Positions 28,645-37,935 of a DNA stretch of 64,000 nucleotides are shown here, piece by piece (positions within the stretch are counted from its first letter, which is position 1; each line of letters starts with the position of its first letter). Under the pieces are notes generated by a model, which was given only the letters and a program-made list of their open reading frames with translations, ran no database searches and was not told the DNA's origin. Made by a program: the position numbers and the translations under genes. Origin of the DNA: Chitinophagaceae bacterium (GTDB lineage: Bacteria; Bacteroidota; Bacteroidia; Chitinophagales; Chitinophagaceae); assembly GCA_026415715.1 (NCBI GenBank), contig JAOAGO010000009.1, positions 1-64,000 of the forward strand, in the 5' to 3' direction.

Positions 28645-28745
28645 AATAAAAAAAATAACGGGGCTAAAATAAGGATTCCCCTCAAAAAATTAGCATATCA
28701 ATTTTACAAAACCGGTGTCTTAAGTGAAGGAAAAAAGAAAAAATG

Positions 28746-28777
28746 TTTGGCAAAAAGATGGCAGAAATTTATCTTTG
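28746..28777 (+). promoter_or_regulatory. tRNA-Asp promoter, Bacteroidota type
   Basis: TTTG (28746-28749), 20 bases, then TATCTTTG (28770-28777). Transcription would begin near 28784, about 32 bases before the tRNA. Confidence 0.75.
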
Positions 28778-28815
28778 CGCCTCTTTTGAGGTTCTTTAAT
28801 TCAAATGTTCCCCCC

Positions 28816-28889
28816 GGATCGGTAGTTCAGTTGGTTAGAATGCCGCCCTGTCACGGCGGAGGTCGCGGGTTCGAGTCCCGTCCGGTCCG
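28816..28889 (+). tRNA. tRNA-Asp (GTC)
   Basis: A 74-base cloverleaf with acceptor GGATCGG paired to CCGGTCC (one G-U), anticodon stem CCGCC/GGCGG and loop CTGTCAC giving anticodon GTC, and a standard T arm (GGTTCGAGTCC). The 3' CCA is not encoded. The discriminator base is G, as expected for Asp. Confidence 0.96.
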
Positions 28890-28980
28890 CTCCCCTCAAA
28901 ACCACCATTAACCTTTATTCCAAAGAAACAATTGAATCTATCTAATCTACCCGTGCTCCTGAATATCAAGAGATTAAACC

Positions 28981-29751
28981 ATGTTTAAAAAACAAATTCA
29001 CAGATTCTGGCTTTCCGGTACTTCCTTATTACTAATATTAATTCAGCTGTTTTTTTCATTTTTCAAACCGGTAGGAAAAGTAATGAATGCGGGCGCCCGG
29101 ATAACTTCCTGTCCCAAAAATATTTCTCATGTTTTTATTGAACCTCTGCACTATTTTTCAAACGGCATTAAATCCCTTTACGACAGCCTTCAACTTAATC
29201 TGAAAGGGTTGAGTTATGAGGCCTTTGAACTGGCTCACAAGGGATTTCAGTTTCTTTTGAATGAGGGACGCATAGTAAACGACTCCATACTTACTATAAT
29301 AGATTTCAGCAAACCCAGCTTTTTAAAACGTTTTTTTGTACTCGACCTGAAAAACATGAAGCTGCTTATTCACTCGTTGGTTGCTCATGGAAAAAATTCA
29401 GGAAAAGAATCAGCTGATTTTTTTTCCAACATCCCTCAATCCCAAAAAAGCAGTCTTGGTTTTTATTTAACAGGTGAAGATTACTTTGGAGAAAACGGAT
29501 ATTCGTTGAAACTTATAGGATTGGAAAAAGGTGTGAATGATAACGCCTTGCGAAGAGGTATTGTTATACATGGCGCAAACTATGTAAATGAAACTTACAT
29601 CCTTCAGCAGGGATATATTGGCCGAAGTCAGGGCTGCCCTGCCGTGCCCGTTGAGTTGGCTCGCCCTGTGATTCAAATGTTGAAAAACGGAACTTGTTTG
29701 TTTATCTATCATCCTCGTTATAAATCTGCACTGGCGGGTTTTGCTCACTGA
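28981..29751 (+). CDS. murein L,D-transpeptidase catalytic domain protein (YkuD_2 type)
   Basis: 256 residues. An N-terminal hydrophobic segment (about 12-28) exports or anchors it. The C-terminal domain has the catalytic pair His197 (IVIHGANYV) and Cys219 (RSQGCPAVP), the signature of the YkuD_2 group common in Bacteroidota. These are thought to act on peptidoglycan or other amide links in the periplasm; the exact substrate is untested. The preceding 90 bases after tRNA-Asp hold nothing clear. The oxidoreductase gene follows after 58 bases with its own -7 box. Confidence 0.87.
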   Translation: MFKKQIHRFWLSGTSLLLILIQLFFSFFKPVGKVMNAGARITSCPKNISHVFIEPLHYFSNGIKSLYDSLQLNLKGLSYEAFELAHKGFQFLLNEGRIVNDSILTIIDFSKPSFLKRFFVLDLKNMKLLIHSLVAHGKNSGKESADFFSNIPQSQKSSLGFYLTGEDYFGENGYSLKLIGLEKGVNDNALRRGIVIHGANYVNETYILQQGYIGRSQGCPAVPVELARPVIQMLKNGTCLFIYHPRYKSALAGFAH

Positions 29752-29788
29752 TGTGAATAAAAGTCCCAAGAATCCATTATTCATTTTT

Positions 29789-29796
29789 TATCTTTG
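29789..29796 (+). promoter_or_regulatory. -7 promoter box of the oxidoreductase gene
   Basis: TATCTTTG fits TAnnTTTG and ends 13 bases before the ATG at 29810, implying a very short leader. No -33 match. Confidence 0.45.
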
Positions 29797-29809
29797 ATTT
29801 TACTACCTC

Positions 29810-30787
29810 ATGTTAAAAGTCGGAATTTTTGGAGTCGGCCATTTGGGAAAATTTCACCTGAAAAACTGGAAAGAGATTCCCGGGGTTCAGGTAATCGGCT
29901 TTTTTGACCCGAATGACACAACGGCACAGGAAGTTGAAAAAACATTCGGCGTTCCACGATTTGAAAACGAAGCGGCGCTGATGGATGCCTGCGACGCTAT
30001 TGATGTGGCAGCACCTACGGATGTACATTTTGAAATTTGCGAAAAAGGAATTAAGAAAGGAAAGCATGTTTTTGTGGAAAAACCATTAGCCGCTACGATG
30101 CAGGAAGCGCGGCAACTGGTAAAGCTGGCCGCTGAATCAGGTATAAAATTACAGGTAGGGCATATAGAAAGATTTAATCCGGCTTTTGTGGCATTAAACG
30201 GATATCCTCTTCACCCGATGTTTATTGAAGTGCACCGGCTGGCACAGTTCAATCCCAGAGGCACTGAAGTCAGTGTTATACTTGATCTGATGATTCATGA
30301 CATAGACATCATATTAAGTATAGTGAAAAGTGATGTGAAAAGTATTTCGGCCAGCGGCGTAGCCGTAATTACGGACACTCCTGATATTGCCAATGCACGA
30401 ATAGAATTTTACAATGGCTGCGTTGCGAACCTGACAAGCAGCAGAATCTCTTTGAAAAAAATGCGCAAAATGAGGTTGTTTCAAAAAGATGCTTACATTG
30501 GCATTGACTTTTTGAATCATAAAACCGAAATTATACAGTTGAATGAAGAAGCGGATCCATCATCATTTCATTTGGAAATTGATACGCCTCAGGGGAAAAA
30601 AAAGCTTTCCATATCCACACCCGAACCTCCGGAACTGAATGCTCTGAAAGAAGAACTGAAATGTTTTAAAATGGCCATAGAACAAAATACCCGGCCTGTG
30701 GTAAATGAAACGGATGGATATTTGGCCATGGAAGTGGCTCATAAAATTTTAGAGTACATCAATAACGGGAATCTGCAGCTGAAATGA
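29810..30787 (+). CDS. Gfo/Idh/MocA-family NAD(P)-dependent oxidoreductase
   Basis: 325 residues. An N-terminal Rossmann fold (GIFGVGHLGKFHLKNW) is followed by HVFVEKPLA with the conserved Lys of the EKP motif, and a C-terminal alpha/beta domain beginning around 120. Family members oxidise or reduce sugars, inositols or biliverdin. Its stop codon overlaps the start of a polyprenyl-phosphate sugar transferase by 4 bases. This suggests a role in making a nucleotide sugar or modified sugar for a surface glycan, which is inference. Cytoplasmic. Confidence 0.88.
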   Translation: MLKVGIFGVGHLGKFHLKNWKEIPGVQVIGFFDPNDTTAQEVEKTFGVPRFENEAALMDACDAIDVAAPTDVHFEICEKGIKKGKHVFVEKPLAATMQEARQLVKLAAESGIKLQVGHIERFNPAFVALNGYPLHPMFIEVHRLAQFNPRGTEVSVILDLMIHDIDIILSIVKSDVKSISASGVAVITDTPDIANARIEFYNGCVANLTSSRISLKKMRKMRLFQKDAYIGIDFLNHKTEIIQLNEEADPSSFHLEIDTPQGKKKLSISTPEPPELNALKEELKCFKMAIEQNTRPVVNETDGYLAMEVAHKILEYINNGNLQLK

Positions 30788-32205
30788 AACAAACCCGAAA
30801 AATACCGGTATCTTTTTATATCATTACAGACTATGTTGCTGCTTCGCTGGCCTGGGGTTGTTTTTTCTTTTTACGTAAAGCCTTGCTGGATGAACCTCTT
30901 ACGGAAAACGGACGGTTGATGACGGATGAAAAATTCTGGTTAGGCATTGTTTTCATACCGGCCGGTTGGCTTGTTTTATACACCCTGACGGGAACCTATG
31001 ACTCCTTATATAAAAAATCAAGACTCAATGAATTTACGTTAACCATCATCAGCACCCTAATTGGCACAATCATTCTGTTTTTTGCCTTTATTCTCGATGA
31101 TGCCAGACAATCCTACTCTTATTATTACTTTGCGTATTTGGGTCTTGCCTGCTTACATTTTGCATTCACCTTTTCAGGCCGTTGGTTTTGGCTTGGCAAG
31201 CTGAGAAAACAAATTCAGGAGGGCCACGTCAATTTCCGGTATGCCATCATTGGTCATCCCGAATATTCCCTTCGCATATACAAAGAAAATCATTCTCAAC
31301 TGCAAAAAGATGGTTATCAGTTGGCCGGGCTTATCCAACAGGAAGAAAGCGGCAAAAACGGCCCGTATAAAAGCATATTACCTTCTCTGGGTTACTTAAG
31401 TGATTTGGATAAGATTATAAAAAGTAACCATGTACAGATGGTCATTTTGGCCATGGGAAAACGCTCCCCTGAACTGATAGAAAAGGTAGTTGTGTCGCTG
31501 AGCGACCTTGATGTGGAAATCAAAATTCCGGCCGATACGTTAGATATAGTTTCCGGCTTTGTGAAAACCAGCAATGTACTGGGCGCCCCACTCATTGATA
31601 TTCATACCGGTTTGTTGTCGGGCTGGCAAATGCATGTAAAGCAATTAGTAGATATATCCGGCGCCATTTTGGGATTTCTTTTGCTTTGGCCCGTGATGCT
31701 TTATGCTGCCGTAAGGGTAAAACTATCTTCTCCCGGTCCCGTCATTTTTACGCAGGAACGAATCGGATTTAAAGGAAAGCCTTTTATCATGTACAAATTT
31801 CGGTCAATGTTTAAAGATGCGGAAAAAAATGGCCCTGCTTTATCTTCGGATAATGACCCCCGGATTACTCCCTGGGGGCGTGTTATGCGCAAATGGCGGA
31901 TTGATGAATTACCACAGCTCTGGAATATCCTGAAAGGTGAAATGAGTTTAGTAGGCCCTCGCCCCGAAAGAAAATTTTACATTGATCAGATTTTGCCAAG
32001 ATTTCCCTATTACAAATACCTGTTGAAAGTAAAGCCCGGACTAACCAGTTGGGGAATGGTGCAGTTTGGTTATGCTCAAAATGTTGAAGAAATGATTGAA
32101 CGAAGTAAGTATGATTTATTATATATTGAAAACATTTCCCTTGCGCTCGATTTCAAAATCATGCTTTACACGCTTCGTATCATTTTTAAAGGAAAAGGAA
32201 AATAA
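30784..32205 (+). CDS. polyprenyl-phosphate sugar-1-phosphate transferase (WbaP/WcaJ-like)
   Basis: 473 residues. Four hydrophobic segments in the first 130 residues and one near 290 anchor it in the inner membrane. Residues about 140-270 form a Rossmann-like cytosolic domain. The C-terminal 190 residues are the catalytic bacterial sugar transferase domain (KFRSMFKDAE, RKWRIDELPQLWNILKGEMSLVGPRPE). It starts an exopolysaccharide or O-antigen repeat unit by loading a sugar phosphate onto undecaprenyl phosphate. It is translationally coupled to the upstream oxidoreductase. No other glycosyltransferases are adjacent. A weak terminator follows. Confidence 0.9.
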   Translation: MKQTRKIPVSFYIITDYVAASLAWGCFFFLRKALLDEPLTENGRLMTDEKFWLGIVFIPAGWLVLYTLTGTYDSLYKKSRLNEFTLTIISTLIGTIILFFAFILDDARQSYSYYYFAYLGLACLHFAFTFSGRWFWLGKLRKQIQEGHVNFRYAIIGHPEYSLRIYKENHSQLQKDGYQLAGLIQQEESGKNGPYKSILPSLGYLSDLDKIIKSNHVQMVILAMGKRSPELIEKVVVSLSDLDVEIKIPADTLDIVSGFVKTSNVLGAPLIDIHTGLLSGWQMHVKQLVDISGAILGFLLLWPVMLYAAVRVKLSSPGPVIFTQERIGFKGKPFIMYKFRSMFKDAEKNGPALSSDNDPRITPWGRVMRKWRIDELPQLWNILKGEMSLVGPRPERKFYIDQILPRFPYYKYLLKVKPGLTSWGMVQFGYAQNVEEMIERSKYDLLYIENISLALDFKIMLYTLRIIFKGKGK

Positions 32206-32215
32206 TTTGTAAAAT

Positions 32216-32244
32216 AAGGCTTCTTCTTTCATAACAGCCTTTTT
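32216..32244 (+). terminator. possible terminator after the sugar transferase gene
   Basis: A 6-bp stem (AAGGCT 32216-32221 with AGCCTT 32236-32241, loop of 14) runs into further Ts. It lies 10 bases after the stop codon. The long loop makes it weak. A second imperfect hairpin (arms 32255-32265 and 32278-32290) follows without a T tract. Confidence 0.4.
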
Positions 32245-32348
32245 AAAACTTTTCACAGGTAAGCCATAATGTGATAAGGCAAATTCCTGTTTAATACGTT
32301 TGACAAAATGACACAGAAAAATTAAGGAAAAATCAAAAAGCCTCGCAT

Positions 32349-32391
32349 GATATCCGTTTTTCTATGCTATTTTTGAAAAAAACCGGATATC
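32349..32391. promoter_or_regulatory. inverted repeat flanking a -7 box in front of the M1 peptidase gene
   Basis: Two perfect 8-base arms (GATATCCG at 32349-32356 and CGGATATC at 32384-32391), with T and A runs next to them, enclose a TAnnTTTG-type box TATTTTTG at 32368-32375. The right arm ends one base before the TTG start codon at 32393. It could be an operator spanning the promoter; this is inference. Confidence 0.45.
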
Positions 32392-32392
32392 A

Positions 32393-35227
32393 TTGAAGAA
32401 TATTTTCTTAAGTCTCTTGCTTACTATTTGTTTTTTCAGCCTGACAGCGCAAGAGAAATACTGGCAACAACAGGTTAACTATAAGATTGATGTAACATTA
32501 AACGATAAAGAAAATACGCTGTCCGGCTTTGCCGTCATAGAATATTTCAATTTTTCGCCCGACACCCTGCATTTCATCTGGTTTCATTTATGGCCTAATG
32601 CTTACCGAAACGACAAAACCGCTTTTTCAGAACAGTTGCTTGAAAACGGAAACACCCGATTCTATTTTTCTTCGCAGGAAGAAAAAGGATATATGAATCG
32701 GCTTGAGTTTAAAGTTAACGGACTTACAGCAGCCACACAAGACCACCCTGAGCATATTGACGTGATGAAAGTTTTGCTGCCCTCCCCTTTGCCGCCCGGA
32801 AAGAGTGTTAAAATCACAACCCCCTTTCATGTAAAATTACCGTTCAATATTTCCCGCGGTGGATTTGACGGTCAGAGTTATCAGGCCACACAGTGGTATC
32901 CGAAGCCGGCTGTGTATGATAAAAAAGGCTGGCATCCGATGCCTTACCTTGACCAGGGTGAATTTTACAGTGAATTCGGAAATTTTGACGTCAGAATTAC
33001 CGTGCCGAAAAACTATGTTGTAGCCGCTTCCGGTGTGCTACAAAATCAGGATGAAAAAGAGTGGTTGAATTCCAGAGCAGGCTATTCATGGAATCCGGAA
33101 AAAGAAAAAGTAAAAACGAATAACAGGCAAACCGCGAAAACACACCCGGAATATCCGGAGTCTGATCCGCAAACCAAAACTTTACATTTTGTGCTGGAAC
33201 AGGCGCATGATTTTGCATGGTTTGCCGATAAACGGTTTATCGTAAATACAGATACCTGCCGGCTCGCTTCGGGAAGAGTTATTGAAGTATTTGCTTATTA
33301 TACTCCGCAGCAAAAAAAATTCTGGTCATCGGCCGTATTTTTTGCCAAAAGAGCCATTCGTCATTATTCTACGCTTGTGGGTGAATATCCCTATCCGGTA
33401 GTGCATGTCGTACAAGGGCCGGAAAGTTTTGGTGGAGGAATGGAATACCCTACTATCACGGTCATTTCACCGGTGAGAGATCTGAAAAGTCTTGATTTGG
33501 TTATTGCGCATGAAATCGGTCATAATTGGTTTTACGGAATATTAGCCTCAAATGAAAGAAAATATCCCTGGTTAGATGAGGGCTTGAATACGTTTTACGA
33601 CCGGTTATATGAAAAAAAATTTTACGGAGAAAAACCACTGCCCGAATCATTTTTATTTGAGCATCTCGCTGCAGAAAAATTAGATCAGCCGATAAATACG
33701 CATTCTGAAAAATTTAATGCCCGGAATTATTCGCTGGTAGCTTATTATAAAACCTCGGAATGGATGAACTACCTCCGCGATTTACTAACTCCGCAGGTTT
33801 TTGACACGGCTATGCAGGAATATTTTCGTCGCTGGAAATTCCGACACCCCGATCCCGAAAGCTTTCAGAAAACCCTGGAAGAAGTCAGCGGAAAAGATTT
33901 GACGGAAGCGTTTTCCCTTTTGTCCAAAAAGGGATTGTTGCCGCACATGCAAAAATCAGGTTTTAAATGGATTTTCTTTCCCCCGTTGCATTCCGTAAAA
34001 TCATGGCTCCAACGCCCCACAAAAAATATTCTCTTTCTCTCTCCGCTTACCGGTTTTAATATGTATGATAAAGCCATGGCCGGTGTTTTGCTGACCAACC
34101 TAAAACTTCCGCTTCCCCGGTTAAAGTTTCTTTTTATTCCGTTATTCGGACCCGGAACCAAAAAAATCAACGGAATCGGATTTCTTCATCATTCATTTTT
34201 TCCTGAAAGATTTTTCAGAAAAATAGAAATCGGCGTCAGCGCTTCCGGATTTTCGAATGACAAAGCCAAAAACGACATAGGTGAACTTTTTTATACCGGA
34301 TTCAGAAAAATAGTTCCCGGCATCCGGTTCACACTCAACTCCTCTTCGCCGCGCAGCACAATAAATCGTTTTTTTTCCTTTAAACAATTTTTCTTTCGCG
34401 AAGAGGCATTTCGGTTTTCCAGAGATACTATCTATCAGGGAACAGATACAATTATTACAACGAATATAGATCTCACAGCCCAACATCGTTCGCTGGCGCA
34501 ATGGAAGTTTGTATTAGAAAATACGCGGGAACTTTATCCGTATCGGGGAGAATGGTTAGTGGAAAAAGGAAAAGAATTTTTACGCACATCATTTACCGGA
34601 AATTATTTTTTTAATTATCCCCGTGAGGGTGGACTTTCGGTTCGTTTTTTTGCCGGAAAATTTTTTTATCTGAAACCAAAATCTTCAGCAACACGCTTTG
34701 CCACCGACCGTTTTCATTTGAATATGACCGGCGCCAACGGGTACGAAGATTATACTTACAGTGATTATTTTATAGGACGAAATGCTTTTGAAGGCCTGCC
34801 TTCTCAACAAATAATGATCCGGGACGGCGCTTTTAAAGTAAGAACCGATTTGCTGGCTTCTGAAGTAGGCAAAAATGATAATTGGCTGATGGCGGTAAAT
34901 TTCAGTTCCACCATCCCGCATACTTTGAATCCTTTTCAGGCACTTCCCTTTACGTTACCCGTTAAATTATATGCCGATATAGGCACACAGGCCGAAGCCT
35001 GGAAAACTGACAGTGAACAGGATCGTTTTTTATATAATGCGGGGATACAAATTCCCTTGTTCAAAGAAACGCTGAACATTTACATCCCTTTGGCTTATAG
35101 CCGGGTTTATAAAGATTATTTTCTTTCTACGATGGATAAAAAAAACAGATTCTGGAAGAAAATTTCTTTTGCTGTTGATATATCAACCGCTCATATCAGA
35201 AAAATCATTCAAAACTTTCCTTTCTGA
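32393..35227 (+). CDS. secreted M1-family metallopeptidase
   Basis: 944 residues. The zinc site is HEIGH (His373, Glu374, His377) with the third ligand Glu396 exactly 18 residues on (LDEGLN). The exopeptidase motif is GGGMEYP upstream. A signal peptide (SLLLTICFFSLTAQ) is present only if the TTG at 32393 is the start, and so it was chosen. After the M1 catalytic part (about 20-500) there are some 400 further residues with a beta-rich, barrel-like pattern (NSSSPRSTINRFFSF, VRFFAGKFFYL) seen in long Bacteroidota M1 proteins. It probably digests peptides in the periplasm or at the outer membrane. The FemAB/GNAT-like gene starts at its stop codon (1-base overlap). Confidence 0.9.
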   Translation: MKNIFLSLLLTICFFSLTAQEKYWQQQVNYKIDVTLNDKENTLSGFAVIEYFNFSPDTLHFIWFHLWPNAYRNDKTAFSEQLLENGNTRFYFSSQEEKGYMNRLEFKVNGLTAATQDHPEHIDVMKVLLPSPLPPGKSVKITTPFHVKLPFNISRGGFDGQSYQATQWYPKPAVYDKKGWHPMPYLDQGEFYSEFGNFDVRITVPKNYVVAASGVLQNQDEKEWLNSRAGYSWNPEKEKVKTNNRQTAKTHPEYPESDPQTKTLHFVLEQAHDFAWFADKRFIVNTDTCRLASGRVIEVFAYYTPQQKKFWSSAVFFAKRAIRHYSTLVGEYPYPVVHVVQGPESFGGGMEYPTITVISPVRDLKSLDLVIAHEIGHNWFYGILASNERKYPWLDEGLNTFYDRLYEKKFYGEKPLPESFLFEHLAAEKLDQPINTHSEKFNARNYSLVAYYKTSEWMNYLRDLLTPQVFDTAMQEYFRRWKFRHPDPESFQKTLEEVSGKDLTEAFSLLSKKGLLPHMQKSGFKWIFFPPLHSVKSWLQRPTKNILFLSPLTGFNMYDKAMAGVLLTNLKLPLPRLKFLFIPLFGPGTKKINGIGFLHHSFFPERFFRKIEIGVSASGFSNDKAKNDIGELFYTGFRKIVPGIRFTLNSSSPRSTINRFFSFKQFFFREEAFRFSRDTIYQGTDTIITTNIDLTAQHRSLAQWKFVLENTRELYPYRGEWLVEKGKEFLRTSFTGNYFFNYPREGGLSVRFFAGKFFYLKPKSSATRFATDRFHLNMTGANGYEDYTYSDYFIGRNAFEGLPSQQIMIRDGAFKVRTDLLASEVGKNDNWLMAVNFSSTIPHTLNPFQALPFTLPVKLYADIGTQAEAWKTDSEQDRFLYNAGIQIPLFKETLNIYIPLAYSRVYKDYFLSTMDKKNRFWKKISFAVDISTAHIRKIIQNFPF

Positions 35228-36192
35228 TGCCGTACAAAGGCTCCATACAATACATCCTGCATAAAGACATTGAACGTAACAAATGGGATAATTGTATTCT
35301 GCATTCCCCTAACGGACTTATTTACGGTTTTTCTTATTACCTGGATATTGTGTGTGACGAATGGGATGCGCTGGTATATAATGACTACGAGGCTGTAATG
35401 CCTTTACCGCGAAAAAAAAAGTGGGGAATTCAATATCTTTTTCAGCCTTTTGTAACAGCACAGTTGGGCATCTTTGGAGATAAACTAACGGTTTCGCTCA
35501 TGGAGGAGTTTATACGCTCTGTGCCCTCCTCATTTCGGGTAACAGAAATACCGCTGAATTTCGGAAATACGGTGCTTGCTGAACGGCTCTCTTTTCGTCT
35601 GCGGAACAATTTTGTATTGAATCTGAACCGGTCCTACAGTGAGATTCGTAAAAGATATAATGAAAATCTGAAACGGAACATCCGCAAAGCCGAAACCTCC
35701 TCTTTTGAATGGCATAAAGAAATCGGAATTGAACAGGTTTTGGCAATCGCTTTGCCTCAAATGAAAAAATATGAGAAAAATGTAGAAGAAAAATTTAACA
35801 GATTTCAAAAATTATTTGCATTCCTTCATCAAAAAAAGCAAGCCACCTCCTGCGCCGTATCCATAAAACAAAAAATTTTATCCGTCTGTGTTTTCTTTTT
35901 CTCGCATAACAGGGCATACTATATTCTGGCGGCCAATTTGCCGGAAAGCAGAAACACCGGTACCTCGCACACATTAATTGATTGCTTCATCAGAGAACAT
36001 GCTGAAGAAAATCTCCTGCTGGATTTTGAAGGATCTGATATTTCCACTTTGGCTTCATTTTATCAAAGTTTTGGTGCCTGCAACGAACCTTTTCCATACC
36101 TTCAAGTAAACAAACTTCCTTTTTTTATGAGGTGGATACATACTTTGCGAAGATCGTCGCTCAGCCTGTCTTTTGATTTATTTTCAGGATAG
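35227..36192 (+). CDS. FemAB/GNAT-like acyltransferase, function unknown
   Basis: 321 residues, no signal peptide. The C-terminal half resembles the GNAT-fold acyltransferases of the FemAB/BioF2 type (SYSEIRKRYNENLKRNIRKAE, then AYYILAANLPESRNTGTSHTLIDCFI, then LDFEGSDISTLASFYQSFGA). Such enzymes transfer aminoacyl or acyl groups, for instance to peptidoglycan or glycans; the substrate here is unknown. It is coupled to the M1 peptidase gene through a shared base at 35227. Its last 32 bases overlap the 3' end of ispD on the opposite strand. Confidence 0.65.
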   Translation: MPYKGSIQYILHKDIERNKWDNCILHSPNGLIYGFSYYLDIVCDEWDALVYNDYEAVMPLPRKKKWGIQYLFQPFVTAQLGIFGDKLTVSLMEEFIRSVPSSFRVTEIPLNFGNTVLAERLSFRLRNNFVLNLNRSYSEIRKRYNENLKRNIRKAETSSFEWHKEIGIEQVLAIALPQMKKYEKNVEEKFNRFQKLFAFLHQKKQATSCAVSIKQKILSVCVFFFSHNRAYYILAANLPESRNTGTSHTLIDCFIREHAEENLLLDFEGSDISTLASFYQSFGACNEPFPYLQVNKLPFFMRWIHTLRRSSLSLSFDLFSG

Positions 36193-36844
36193 CCTCAGCC
36201 AGCAGAAGATCGGAAGGTGTGGTAATTTTTATGTTGGTTTCTTCACCCTCGACCAGGGTGAGCCGAGCGCCGTATTCTTCTAGCACCGAGGCTTCGTCCG
36301 TAAAACTATCTTTATAAGCCGTTTGAAAAGCAGGAAGTAAAATATTGCTTTGAAAAGTTTGCGGAGTTTGTACCAGCAAAACTTTATTTCTGTCAAAAAC
36401 AGCATGTTTATTTTCGGTGCAGAGCCGAACGCTGTCCTTACATCGGATAACCGGAATAGCCGAACCGGTCTTTGTTGCCGCTTCATAACAGCGCTTCAGC
36501 AGTTCAGAACTTGCCAGACATCTCACCCCGTCATGAACAAAGACTATAGAATCTTCGCCCACCAGCTTAAGTCCGTTCTGGACAGATTGAAACCGGGTAT
36601 CGCCTCCGGCAACAAGTTGAATAATTTTTTCAGGAAAGTACTCCTGAATGAGTTGTTTACCAAACTCTAAATAATCGCCGGGTAATATCAGAATGATATT
36701 AATGTCACTGAAGGTTTCCTGAAAACACCGGATGGTATAATAAAGAATCGGTTTTTCATTTATGCAAAGAAATTGTTTAGGCAAAAAAGAGCCCATTCGC
36801 GTACCGGAACCTGCTGCTGCAATTAGAGCATATTTTTTATTCAT
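36161..36844 (-). CDS. ispD: 2-C-methyl-D-erythritol 4-phosphate cytidylyltransferase
   Basis: 227 residues, normal length. It makes CDP-methylerythritol from MEP and CTP in the non-mevalonate isoprenoid pathway. The CTP-binding start is ALIAAAGSGTRMGSFLPKQF, and the substrate block is FVHDGVR. The last position of that motif usually reads VHDAVRP; Gly and Cys replace Ala and Pro here, so activity is likely but the change is notable. The related TarI/ribitol enzymes are an alternative. Convergent, 32-base overlap with the FemAB-like gene. Confidence 0.88.
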   Translation of the reverse strand: MNKKYALIAAAGSGTRMGSFLPKQFLCINEKPILYYTIRCFQETFSDINIILILPGDYLEFGKQLIQEYFPEKIIQLVAGGDTRFQSVQNGLKLVGEDSIVFVHDGVRCLASSELLKRCYEAATKTGSAIPVIRCKDSVRLCTENKHAVFDRNKVLLVQTPQTFQSNILLPAFQTAYKDSFTDEASVLEEYGARLTLVEGEETNIKITTPSDLLLAEAILKINQKTG

Positions 36845-36887
36845 CTTTTACATCTTAAAACGAATTGATTAAATGATTTTTCAGATA

Positions 36888-37850
36888 CTACGCATAAATG
36901 GCGATCTCATACGAACCATCGCTTCCTTTTACCCCCCGGTACATCCCTTCACTATTAAAAATCATCGCATGATTTCCGGAAGCATCCAGTCCGATCATTC
37001 CTCCCTCGCCCTGTAAGCTTTGAAGTTTATCAAAAACTACACTGCGCATAGCTTCCTGTAAACTTAGCCTCTTGTACTCCATTAAACAGCTTACATCGTA
37101 AGCGGCAACAGTTCTGAGAAATATTTCGCCATGTCCCGTACAGCTGATGGCGCAGGTATTGTTGTTGGCATACGTTCCCGCTCCGATCACAGGGCTGTCT
37201 CCGATTCGGCCCCAGCGTTTGTTTGTCATTCCTCCGGTGCTTGTGGCCGCTGCAAGATTTCCGTGGCTGTCTATGGCCACGGCACCTACCGTACCATACT
37301 TTTTATCCGTCATGTTCCGACTGCTTCCTCGTAATTCAGATAAATGAACATTATGATCGAGCGCCGATTGATCGGTATTTCTGAGCATCTTCCATTGTTC
37401 ATAACGGTATTCTGAAAAAAAATATTCATCATTCTCTTCCGGCAACTGATGCATTCGGGCAAATGTTTCGGCCCCTTTTCCGCACAGCATGACATGCGGC
37501 GAGTGATTCATAACCATATAAGCTAAACGAACCGGATTTTTAATACGGCTGACCGCGCAAACCGCACCGGCTTTTAACGAAGCGCCATCCATAATAGCGG
37601 CGTCCATTTCATGAACTCCTTCAGATGTAAAAACAGAACCTTTACCTGCGTTAAATAATTCATTATCTTCCAGGCTCATAACCGAAGCCATTACAGCCTC
37701 AACAGCCGAACATCCTTTTTCAAGCTTTTGATAACCGGCTTCCAGCGCTTCAGCAAGTCCTTCCCGATATCTTTCTTCAAGATGTTCAGTCATTTCGGTT
37801 TTGCGTATTGTTCCCGCTCCGCCATGAATAACAATTTTTACGAAAGCCAT
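36888..37850 (-). CDS. isoaspartyl peptidase / L-asparaginase (Ntn-hydrolase)
   Basis: 320 residues. The precursor cleaves itself before Thr187 (KKYGTVGAVA), which becomes the N-terminal nucleophile of the beta subunit. IHGGAGTI at 8-15 and TSTGGMTNKRWGRIGDSPVIGAGTYAN are diagnostic. It removes isoaspartyl residues from dipeptides and hydrolyses asparagine. No signal peptide is visible, so cytoplasmic, although some Bacteroidota relatives are secreted. It lies between ispD (gap 43) and the heptose kinase (gap 85) on the same strand. Confidence 0.93.
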   Translation of the reverse strand: MAFVKIVIHGGAGTIRKTEMTEHLEERYREGLAEALEAGYQKLEKGCSAVEAVMASVMSLEDNELFNAGKGSVFTSEGVHEMDAAIMDGASLKAGAVCAVSRIKNPVRLAYMVMNHSPHVMLCGKGAETFARMHQLPEENDEYFFSEYRYEQWKMLRNTDQSALDHNVHLSELRGSSRNMTDKKYGTVGAVAIDSHGNLAAATSTGGMTNKRWGRIGDSPVIGAGTYANNNTCAISCTGHGEIFLRTVAAYDVSCLMEYKRLSLQEAMRSVVFDKLQSLQGEGGMIGLDASGNHAMIFNSEGMYRGVKGSDGSYEIAIYA

Positions 37851-37935
37851 GGTAATTCATTGAAAAACGAAATTAAACATTTTAGATTCGAGATGCGGAT
37901 AAAATGCTTGTCATAAAAAAAAGCCATATCCGGAA

